From positions 3,162,001 through 3,226,000 of the forward strand of contig OY725496.1 of NCBI GenBank assembly GCA_963281255.1: 64,000 nucleotides of DNA, written 5' to 3'. Each line of letters opens with the position of its first letter. Position 1 is the stretch's first letter. A program made the translations under genes and the position numbers. This document shows positions 12,201 to 24,200 of the stretch, piece by piece. Source of the DNA: Aphrocallistes beatrix. Taxonomy: Eukaryota > Porifera > Hexactinellida > Sceptrulophora > Aphrocallistidae. Under the pieces are notes generated by a model. It ran no database searches. It was not told where the DNA came from and saw only the letters and a program-made list of their open reading frames with translations.

Positions 12201-15200
12201 GAGCAAGCTTTGCCGATTTCCTTCTGCTTATTTAGAGATAGTTACTTGATAATGATCAAGTTCTGCAACAAGATCAGTTAAGAGAGTATCACTGTCATGA
12301 AAGCCTTGATCGAGAAATGAACTGATTCACTTCTCTGTGTTGAGATTATCCTCATGTTTAATGTCCACTTGTGTCGTTTATTGTATAGTGATTGTAGTCA
12401 TATTATTTGCCGGAAATTTGAATATTTTCCGCCAATTACATCCATCAACTCTTTCCACTCCTCGTCAAAGGTTTCGGTGAATTAGAATCTTGGCATTTAC
12501 ATATATCCCACCATTTTTTGATGAATCTATTAAAATGAGAGCCCCAAAGTGGTTTGATATGAGAGCAAACGTTTTGTAAAATGTGTCATGTGCACAATGA
12601 GTTGTTGGTCGTCTTCAATGTACTCTTTATCGCCAATGCAATAGCTGGTTCACCATCAGTCACTATCGTATTTGGTACAATGCTACAATTCTGTCCATAT
12701 TCGGGGATTGTTTTCAAAAGTCTGGGAAGCTCTGATTAAGCATCGTCTGTAACAGTAGTACAAAATAAATCTTTCTGGAAATTGCGTCCTTAAATATTCA
12801 ACAAAATTGGTTGCATCTAAACCCTTTTCTTTTAGAGTAGATTTGAAATGATTATAAACGCCATTATAATTCCAGGATATTTCAATACATCGGTGAAATA
12901 CTTCACTTTGTAGCGCACGGTTAATCATTGCTGGAGAATAACCTGCTCTTTTATAAACTACTCAATTTTTGTTATTAATTCATCAGGGATCTAGGGATGA
13001 GCTCAATGAGTGATAAGCTGACCCTGGAGTTTGAATTAAAGAGTGATTTTGAATTTTGAATAGCCATCTTCATAGAGGTGGGTCAACAATCCGATTTTAG
13101 CTGATATCCTGATCGGTGATCCGATCTCGATTATTTTTCCAATAGTTTTTGTTACTTGACACCTAATTTTTATCGGGAGCCAAATTCTAAATACTAATTA
13201 AACTTAGCTTTCAAAATGTATGATAGTATTAGTGCTGGAAAAAGAATCAAATTAGAAAGATAGATTAAGTTAATGATGGTGAGGCGAGAAGACAATACAA
13301 ATTTCCAAAAATGATTGGAAAAATGATCGAGATAAAAAAGAAAGCGATCTTCCATCCGATCATTCGAAAGAAAGATCCTCGAACCTCATTCGATCGTTAA
13401 AATAGATTCGCGATCATGATCGCGATCCTATATAGGGCATTAGGATCGCGCGATTGACCTAGGTATTTACCTCTGCCTGCATCCAGTAGAACATCGAGCG
13501 TGCCTGTAAGGCATAAATATCCAAGTGGCTGCACGTTGGACTAAACAAGCAATACATTTGTTTTCTTCTGTAAGCCCTCATCTGCTGATTCGCCAGAGAA
13601 TTCGCTATCACTCGAGGTCAGAGTGCTGTTTCCAATGATATGGCTGATGCTTCCAGGAACTGCCAAGGATCATAATCTCCGTCACCTTATTTTTGCTGGA
13701 ATGTGCACCAAATTCTTCTTTTTTGTGCTAACTAATTTCTCTCCCTTGAGCAAACGACCACATCATTGTCCACATCCTGAATTGTGTTGTTTGGTACTCC
13801 CATAAAACTCCTTATCCTTTGATGACTTGTACGTATATTTGATTTGAGTTTTTGAATGATAAATTTCGGCACTGTTGTTGGTTGCAATTTTAAGTCATGG
13901 ATGGAAAGTTCCTTCGGGAAAATTCGACTTATCCACTTTCTCTTGAGTGTTTATTCAGCGTTTCGTATTTGATACCCTCAGAGTTCTCTAATTCTGGCAC
14001 TTGAATAAGATTCAAAGTAGGAATTATTAACGAGGCTGGCAATAAAGCATCAGTTGTTTAATATACTTTTCAATATCTCGGTTGATACAGTATCCTTCGA
14101 CAAGTTCAAACTCTTAGGTTTTATGCCCAAATACGCTGGGTGAAATGGAACCAGCATCCATAAATCTTTACCTGGGTTATGTTTCTCTGAAAGCTTTTCT
14201 AGAGGCATCTTCCAAATCTGGCAATGAGGCGAGAGGCCAAAAATGAGAAAATTCTGCAAGATGGTTTCCAGTATAGCTTGATATAGTTGTTTGTTTCTTC
14301 TCGGTCAATAAGCAGTGTATCACAGGTAGAGTGCATATTTCCACTGAACAACTGATAAAAAAAATTGAATCGGCACTGTAAAGAATGTCCCATTATATTG
14401 TATGTTAGTTTTGTGATAAAAATTCATTCATTGGATCTGGAAAGAATACCACACCAATTTCATTGCCAACTGAGACGCTAAATTTGTCACTAAATTCCAA
14501 AGTCATCTGAGGGATCCTAGGTTCTACAATTTTTCTCGCCCGAAACATCATAGATTCGCATTCTGAAAAATATTTCCACATGCCCATGGCCCATCTCTTG
14601 TCACATCATCGAAAACCTTCCTGAGATTTCCTGAGATTTTCTTGCAACTGTTTTACATTTTGTTTTGAGAGCAAATAATTCAGTTTAAACGCCTCAATGT
14701 CATTATTATGCGAATTCAAAGGTGAAATCAGATCTCTTTCGCGATTGAGTTCGCACATTCCCTTGCAACCACCTCACCTGAATAACGCACACCTCAGGCA
14801 AACAAAATTAACATTGATTTAAACAGGTTGAATTTGTTTCAATCTGAAGTAGTGAAAATCCTAACAGTACATTTGCATTCATCCAATTTATATTTCATCA
14901 AAAACTACCTGGCTGGGTAAAAGCTTACCCGATACATTCCCAAAGTCCTAGAACCGTGTATCAAGCTGTATTATGTATTATGCCGTGAATGTAGCGGCCC
15001 CGGAATCGATTGGGCCGACCCCGGAGCCTTCGGGCCGGGCAGCCCCAAGGGCCAGCGGGCCCATTTCCGACGCCTATGCATCCATTCCTAATTTTATTTT
15101 TGTGTTATCTTGAGGTGGTTTTCGATTTGGATATTCCTTGTTTGAGTTAAAGTATGGATTGTCATTCTTTCTCTCAAATTCACATGAACTCTCATTTCAT

Positions 15201-18200
15201 TAGTTAGATTGTACATCTCTATGTTAGAAATTATTTCATCAGGATTTGGTTTCGAGCATGATTCAACAAAACTTGGACTAAAAGATTCCAGCTGCGTGAT
15301 ATATTTTAATTGGTGAGGTGAAGATCGTGCATAATATACTTCCCATGGAGTTTTAGATAAAGATCTATGCTTGTGATGAATATACAAATCCATTACTTTA
15401 GGTAATAAATCCCATGGCCAATTTTCAACTCTTTTTTATTTGACTTAGACATTTGTTAAGCTGGTTGAGAATAGGCTTGTTTAATAATGAAGAGAAAGAA
15501 AAGTACAAGTGAATATAGGTCTAGGATACTAGATAAAGTAGAAATCGAGTGTAATTATACTAGAGTAAGTACTAAGCCTATAATAAGGGTTACCACCCAA
15601 GCTGGTGTTCTAACCTAACTGTAACATCACTCCCCCTTTTGTCACTGTGGCGCTTGATCCTAAGTTGTATAGTCGGAGAGATGAGTTGGCCTTCTCCTCG
15701 TTCTTGCTGGATAGCGTCGTAGATCTGTGCTAGTACCGCCCGTCTCGGTTCCGTCCTCTGTTGAGCTCTCCCGTTCGTTTAGAACCGTAACTCCGTTAGG
15801 GTACTCAGAATCTGATTCATACGTACTTTCTTCATGGCTACTTCCGAGCTCGGGCTGTTCGTTATGGTAGTTTTCTCCTCTTGCAATGTGACCGCCATCC
15901 ATAGGATTATCCTCTCCCGACCCTCGTCGTACCTGAACCACAGCTGGTTGCTCACCAACGTACTCTTTACAATGGTTTAGGTGAACCCATTTGTCACGTG
16001 TTGCTAGGCGAAGCTTGACATTGGGTCCCTTTCGCCTGATTATAGTATATGGTCCGTCAAAGCGTGGCACCAAGGAGTCTTGTACCATGCTTCTTTTAAG
16101 CATTACATAGTCTCCCGTTTGGACGCGCGAAGTGGTCCTCCCCCGATTTCTATTTTGCCGCACCTTTCGAGATTTTGGGTTACGTTCTCCTGTGCGATGT
16201 TGCGTAATGCCGTTTGCTTCGATTTGAGGGAACTTAAGCACTCTTGATGGGAGTTAGTTTCTCCTTCCTCTAGTATATCACACCAGGCGTCCATGGGGCA
16301 TCGTGGTTGCTGACCGCGAACCAGCATGTGGGGGGAGATACCGCTTGTAGCATTGGCCATTCCGTTGCAATGAAAAGATACCTCGGTTAATAGGGAATGC
16401 CATGATCCCTTCGGGAGTCTTCTGTCAAGTTGTAGGCAAAGGATAACCTGTTTGATCATTCCTATATTCCGTTCGGCCATCCCGTCGGTTTCAGGATGGT
16501 AAGGTGTCGTTCTCTTCTTCTCTATACCCAGAGATCGGCAGAATTCTCTAAATTTCGCCCCGTCAATGCTGCTTCCCTGGTCACTTAGAATTTTTGTTGG
16601 TACACCATGTCCTCTGTAGATCCAACCTTGTTGGAATGCTGTTACCAAGCTACTTGCCTCCTGATCCACCAAAGGGAATAGCTCAACATATCTGGTAAAG
16701 AGGTCTACCATTAATAGGAAGTACCGATAGCCTCCTTCCGCCCACGGTAAGGTACCGACATCAATCCCGACGGCATAACCAGGTATGCCTTTACTGATAT
16801 CCATCTCCTGGACTGGTTCCCTACCCTTGTTCATGGGCTTAGCGCGCTGACATGTGAGACATCCTCGACAGTACATTCTCGTGTCCCGATTCATTTTGAT
16901 CCAGAAATAGGAGTTCCTGAGCGATTGTAGGGTTCCGTTTGCTCCTAGGTGATGCTGCGAGTGTACCCTCTCCAGGACCTCTAAACGTGTTTTCTGTGGT
17001 ACGATTATTCGATTCTCAAATAGAAGTATTCCATTCTGTATGTTCAGTTTTTCTCCGACTCCTTTCAACTGTCCCTTGCTTACCCCTCCTTGACTCTGAA
17101 TTTGGCTTACGGCATCACGAATTACTGGGTCCTCCCGTTGTCCCCTTTCGATCTTGCGTTGTAAAGCTTCTCTTGAATCGACTTGAAATGCCTTCTCTTC
17201 GAACATATCTTCCGCGTTGACGTCTTCATCTACTTACGGCTCAGATAGTCTGCCACGATGTTATCCTTGCCAGATCGAGTCTCTATCCGTAGTGGAATCT
17301 CTTGCAGCTCCATGAGCCAGCGGGTAAATGTGGGCTTGGGGTCTCTTTGGGTTAGGATCCATTTCAAAGGACTGTGATCTGTATGTAGGACCACTCCCAC
17401 CGATCCTTTCAAGTAAACGGCCCATTTACGTGATGCCGCGATGGCCGCCCATGCCTCCAGTTGACCCGCTGAGTAGTTGCGTTGACTTGAGCTGAGGGCC
17501 GATGAAAAATATTCAATTGGTCTAATTTTCCCAGTCCTCTCATCCATTTGTCCGAGTACACCTCCAACTCCGGTTGCGAAGCGTCTGTTTCAATATGAAA
17601 CTCCCGTTCCCAACACGGATATGTGAGAATAACTGGCTCCTTCAATAACCGATTCCTTAGCTCGTCGAATCCGCGCTCGCATTGCTCATCCCAGTACCAT
17701 TTTTGCCCCGTCCTGGTGAGAGTATAAAGCGGTTCGGCCACCATTGAGAAATTCCTTATGTAGCAACGGTAGTAGTTTGCCATACCGAGGTATCTCTGGA
17801 GTTCTTTGACGTTATTTGGCCTGGAGAAGCTGTGCACCCTTTTGGCATAACTTGTTAGAGGACTCCTTCCCTCCTCTGAAATCCAGTGCCCCAGGAATTC
17901 CACACCACGATATGCTAGCCTACATTTGTCCTTCCTAAGTTGCAGCCCTGCAAACTCCAATCGTTGAAATACGTCTCTCAGGTGGGATAGATGCTCTTCA
18001 AAGCTGTTGGAAAATATCAGTATGTCGTCAACGAAACTTTCTGCGTTTGAAACTCCTCCCAATGCCCTGTCCATGAGTCTTTGAAAGGTAGCCTGGCTAT
18101 TACATAAGCCAAACGGCATTACTATCATTTCAAACAGGCCGCGTGGGGTATGAAACGCAGTCTTCTCAATATCGGATTCCCGGATAGGCACAGTCCAATA

Positions 18201-21200
18201 GGCGCTAGCGATATCTAGTTTACTAAAGAAGCGGCTACCTCTCAGTTTGTCGAAAATACTTTGAGGGTTTGGCAAGCTGTACTGGTCTCGTTTCGTTATC
18301 GCGTTCAAGCGTCGGTAATCCACGGCAAATCGCAGACTACCGTCCTTCTTCTTCACTAACACAACGTCAGAACTCCACGGTGAGTTACTAGGTCGGCATA
18401 TTGGCGGATTGGCTCCCATCATCTCCTCGAGCTGGCGGTTTATTTCTATTTCCCAGCTAGGTGGTACTCGACGCGGTCTGGAACTCGGATTGTCAGCAGT
18501 GACTATTGCGTGGTGTACATCTAACTTTGTACGAGTGGGTTGTCTTCTATTCCTGGAGAAGATTCCTTCGTACTGCAATGCCAGAGCCTCAATCAAATTT
18601 CTTTGTCCTTCTACCAATTCGGGGCCCAGTAGTTCGACCATCTCCTCTGCTATACTCCCGTCGAGTTCTTCCTCACGTTTAACCACCTGCGCTCGGGCTA
18701 GGGGCGTGGCTCCTTTTACAGTATTCTCTACATCCAACCAGTGTTTGCCCAGCTTGATACGGCCCCTCTCGAAATCGAAATCGATCGACCCTAGTTTCTG
18801 CATAAATGTGCGTCCCAACAAAAGAGTTGGTTCATCCGTGTCCAAGATCTGGATTCGTTGGGTTGTCGGCTCTCCTTTTTCAATCCGTATTTGCGTAGCC
18901 TAGGACGGGGACAGGGTTACTACAAAGTCCATATACGTCTGTTGGGTTTGCGATCATCGACTCGAAGAGTTTCGTTTTCTTTGCTGTGTTGCTGTCCATT
19001 ACGCAGGGACTTGCTCCTGTATCTAAGATTGCGGTTAACCGTTCCCCTCCTATAATAACGTGTACTGATACTGCGCCTTCCCCTGTTGACACTTGAAGAA
19101 TTCGTTCTTTACCTCTCCAATTCGCTCGATTTCTGCTATCCTTTCCATGATCCCATCTACCCTGGAAACGATTTGCTCGATATCCTGTCTGTTGATACGT
19201 CTCGTATCTACGTTCTGGGCAATTTCTAGCGAGATGTCCTGGTTTTCCACAACCGTAGCAAATTAACACTTGGTTTTGAGGTGCGGGCCACCTTCGCCCT
19301 GGAGGTATAGTCTTCCTGGAGTTGACGAAATTCACATCTCTGTTTACCTCAACATTCGTTCGGTTTCGTTCCCAATCTTGCCTTAATCTGAGTCGTGCCG
19401 TTTCTGTATCGTCTTCATCCTCAGATTCCTGTGGTTCTCTCTCGTTTTCCCTTTTGGAGGTTTCGATGCGTGCGATTCTCTCCACGGGTACGCCTCTGAA
19501 TCCTTTGTCTAAGGGAATACCTTTAAGGAGCAGAGCCCTTTTTACTTCTCCTGTCATCTTCAATGCGTCATCCTCCGACAGTTCTTCCCGTGTTCTGATC
19601 CACTCCTTGAGCTTCGCTTGTACCTCCTGAGGCATCTGTGAAACGAAAAAAACGCACGCATGCCTGGGAGTTAATTCGGCCTGGAGCGCCTCGTCGAGAA
19701 ATCGCACATAAAAATCCATAGCTAGTTCTCCCGGTGGCCATGTCAGATTCTTGAATCTTTCCGCTGCTGCAAACACGTCCTTCTCTGGATCTAGTCGTTC
19801 TTTTAAGAATTCGAAGGCGGCGGTAATAGTATTCAGCTCGAGTACCTTTAATACTGTCTTCTCTTCGAGCTTTCCCTTCTTCACATATGCTGGAAGGAGT
19901 CTAATAGCTGCTTTTTCCCCTTCCTGCGTCCCGATGAGAGTAGACACAGCGGCGGTGAAGAAAGGTTGCCAAGAGGCTATTGTTTGACCCTCTCTAAGGG
20001 GAGGCACGCTGACGGCGACTGGAGTGGCCATTTACCTGATAACACTTGTACTTATGTTAAGCTGGTTGAGAATAGGCTTGTTTAATAATGAAGAGAAAGA
20101 AAAGTACAAGTGAATATAGGTCTAGGATACTAGATAAAGTAGAAATCGAGTGTAATTATACTAGAGTAAGTACTAAGCCTATAATAAGGGTTACCACCCA
20201 AGCTGGTGTTCTAACCTAACTGTAACACATTTCAATTTCAATTTCTTTTTTAAGGTTCGGCTTCGGCCAGATTCTGAAAATTTGGAAAATTTGGTTAGAA
20301 ATTCAAACTCTAACGAAATTGGTGCATATATCTACCTAAGGATCCAAACTAACTTGACTATAAGTTTGGAAGACTAATTTTGTATTTGCGCACCCTTCTA
20401 AGGCTTCAGACATGAGCTAAATTTAGATATTTAGATGAATAATATTTTAGTTAAAATTCATTAATACCTAATTATTCAAGTTTTCGGGGGGTTTTATTAT
20501 TAATATATATCTATTAAACTCAATATAATAACCTTGTCACTTTCTTTATTTAAATATGGGATAAATCGAAATGAAGTAGAAAAATGAGATGAAATTTTTC
20601 TGTTTTTTTCCAGATGAGCGAATTATTGTAAACTAGTTTGGGAAAAATATTTATGATAGAGTCAAAGTTAGGACATGTAACGATGCAGTATTGATTGGGG
20701 AACAGCCTAAGCATATAATTGAATTCTCTATTAAACACTAAAGATTTCCAAAATACATGAAAACTCAAAAATTTGGTATAGCGTCGAGTCATCTGATAAA
20801 TTGGAAATTTAAAATAAATTTTAATCTAGTTCTAAAAACTCAAAATATGCTTAGCGTCTTCCCCAGTCAATAGGCTTTAAAATGCTGTTTAATTTATTTC
20901 GATATCATGAACATAACTTGCTAACTAGTTTGCATAAGTAGGAGAGCTCTATTCATAGGAATTTGAAAATTTGGTTGAATTATTCAAATTCTTTAAATAG
21001 AGCAGGCTAATATAGTACGGTTTCAGTACACTTACTATAGTGCATTGATACAATAGCATTTATTTGGTTCTACTATTATGGTGAAATCTGGCCGAAGCCT
21101 AACCTTAAGTAAATTCTTTAATGTTTTATTAAATCATTCGATTTGCCCTTGAGATGTAGGAGAGTATGGAGAACCATTTATCAATTTGATTCCAAGTTTA

Positions 21201-24200
21201 GGCATTACAAACTTGATTATGTTCGATATAAACTCCCCGCCATTGTCACTTTGTAAAATCATTGGAACACCTTCTTTATCAAACAAATCACATAGTATTC
21301 TACAGATTGGGTTTGTTTCTTTTGATTGCAGTGGAAAGGCCCATGTATATTTAGAAAAACAGTCGATTACTGTCAAAATCCATTTAAAACCTTTTTGGAA
21401 AGAATATCTTTATTATCAAACGCAACCTGTGTGAGATCTATTTGCACTCGTTCAAAGACTCCAAAAGTTTTAATATGTTTGTGATGTCGTCTCTTTGGCA
21501 ATACGAGATTAGACAGACATATTTCACAATTCAGTTCAGTATAATAATTCTTTATACTATCATCAGCAACGCCCCAAATGTGGAAGTGATATTTTAGGGA
21601 TTTAATTAGCTCTGTATATTTTGGATGTTGGAGTTTATCATGGAACCAGTCAGTAGCAATTGGTAACATTCCATCTGACAAAACTATTTAACTCCTTTTT
21701 TCAGTAAATATCCATGAGGTGTATCCTAGTAAAGATTTCAATGAAACTAGATATGTAAGATCATTACTCGTTATTACGTACACTAGGATACGTAGATTTT
21801 TCAGGTTTACTTTCATACTAACGAGAGTGCATTATTTAAAAAATTGCAATATAAAAATCCACAAATGCCTATCCAAAAGTTATCGAAAATGCTCAAAGGT
21901 GAATCTTACATTTATATGGGAGCAAAATATATAAATAATTATACCTCTTATGGTTTGTAGCTATAATGGTTTGTAGCCGTTTTGGTTGTAGCTGATAGAG
22001 TTTGCAGCCAGTGGCGTAGCTGGGTTCGAACACTTGGGGGTGCCCTGTACATACAATACAATTGGGATTGATGGAATTCTAAAAATGATAAAATTTGACT
22101 GAGATTCTTTGCAAATTCTGGGATAATCCAGAAAAATCTTGACGATTAGCAATTTATTTGTAATATTTTTGCTAGTGCTCTGAGAGTTAGAAAATTTGGG
22201 GATCCCAGGCACCCTAGGACCCATCCCAGCTACGCCAATCTTTGCAGCCGTTTCGACTCAAATCAGTTAAACTATATCAAATAGTTAAAAAACAAAACGG
22301 CCGTGACTAAGAACAAGTAGCAGCGAGTATCAAAGGTAGATATTTTAAAACTTGGGAGTTAGTAATTGAGTTGAAGCTCTCAAATATGCGTAATTAGAAT
22401 GTGTAGATTATGAATTTATTTCTTACAGTTTGGATACATATTATTTTACGAATAGATCCACTTTGATACTATTTGTATGGGGGTTTTCGTGGTGGTCGAA
22501 TACTTTTGCCCCGGTACTGTATTAAATTTGAAGCGTTTTCAACTGATAGAGTATTGTCTTGGCAATCTTCCTGAGTCAGTGCCAATCCGCACTAATTTAT
22601 CAACAATCCCATATTTTTCAATGAATTTTGAGATGGGGATCAGCAACCCGCTCATGAGTGTGTCTGCCCATAAAATATCCACATTCTACAACAAATCTGT
22701 TGTAGTTTTCCTTTTGTATTCCATGTGCTACTACCCCGATAAAACTTTGCATTCTTCTGTTAGACCACCCATCAATTATTAAACTTAGCTTACAAATTCT
22801 GACTTAAAAATATGTTTGCTTTAATGAGAATCAAAATAACAATAAAAGTTTAGAGTTAGAACAAAGTAGCTAATACATAATTAGCCTTTCGAGTCTTAAA
22901 TACTCTCTCTTCAGGTTCGTGTCTGGATTTATTGCAGGTTCTAATGAGTGCCATGTTATTTGATTGATTTCTTTGATAAGTATAAGTATTGGTGCTTGTA
23001 GATAATGTGTATAATGTAAGATGTGTTTAATGTTGAGTGTCTGCTGTTAATGTGAATTTTAGTGAAAAAAAAGCATATAAAGGGGGACGGGCAGCAATTT
23101 AAGTACAAATATGATCATTACCAGGGTTAGTTGACGCTTATTGTTAGTAAACAACAATACCTAGAGTAATGTATACCTTATAGTTTGGGAGTAGTATATA
23201 TGAGGGGTTCTTGTGAGCGTTTTTAGGGTGTTTTTAGGTGATTTTTATAGGATTTTTTGTATTTTCAGTGTTTTCTTTCTTTGGAATCGGGTATCCGCTG
23301 TTGAATTTCAAATTTAGAATTGTTATTGATATAAACAAGCGCGCTTCGCTTTTGCTTGCGCTGCGCGGCTGGCGGACACTTTGTGTCTGCCGGAGGCCTA
23401 GGCTCACAATGATTAATTCTAAGGGAGATAACATCTCTAAATTCGTTTGTCTTACTGTTATAATCGATATCAGTCGAAGAATCATCAAATCTGTCAAATT
23501 TATTATGCGTAATGATGACGTCATAACAGAGTGATGAGTCATCATTTTTTGATTAAAGTTTTATCATATTTGAGATATATTAATATACACATTCTATTAA
23601 AATTTCAGCCTCCTATCACCTAAAATGGCTGAGTTATAGTCAAAAAACTGAAATTTCTAATTATAAAAAAGGTGACAATGACATCATAATTCCATGATGA
23701 GTCGACATTTTCGTCTGAGGTCAGAACTTAGTGGAGCCAAAATACTCCCACATTCCAACAATCAGCTTTCTGTGCCTGGCAGTTTCTTCAATCAATTCGT
23801 TACAGATATATATCTACATCAACCGGATAAAAGTATTTCAACACTTGATTCTTTCCCATACAAATAATACTAAATCGGATTTTTTCATGAAAAGCAATGC
23901 GTTCAAATTCAAAGAGATACTAAAAATCTTATTTCAGATTCGAAATCTACACATTCGAATTAGTCATAGTTGAACATAACTAATAAACAACTCAATGAAC
24001 AATCTTATCAGCCTGAGCCGCCATAGGTAATTCATTGTCATCATGTATGGTGGTCAAAATGAGTGTATGTAGCATAAAGTGGCACTGATGGATAATTACA
24101 AAAAGTTAGGAATGAATGATTAATTAGAAAATTAACCTGTGACTAATTTGAATGCGTATTAATCGAATCTGGAATCCGATTAGCTGTATCCCATACCTTT

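Larger units (their letters stand above)
15454..20227 (-). mobile_element. Ty3/Gypsy LTR retrotransposon, young but frame-broken
   Basis: A compact 4774-bp element on the minus strand. Two 173-bp LTRs (TGTTAAGC...CTGTAACA as read on +) are identical by eye. Both sides carry CATT (15450-15453 and 20228-20231), a 4-bp target duplication. The order Gag, zinc knuckle, protease, reverse transcriptase, RNase H, integrase is that of Ty3/Gypsy. There is no envelope ORF and no chromodomain was recognised. One frame change in protease and three apparent one-base frame losses interrupt pol. Confidence 0.93.

Noticed and set aside
18409-18903. Long plus-strand ORF of 164 aa opposite the reverse transcriptase
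   Set aside because: It is the antisense shadow of the Ty3 pol gene.
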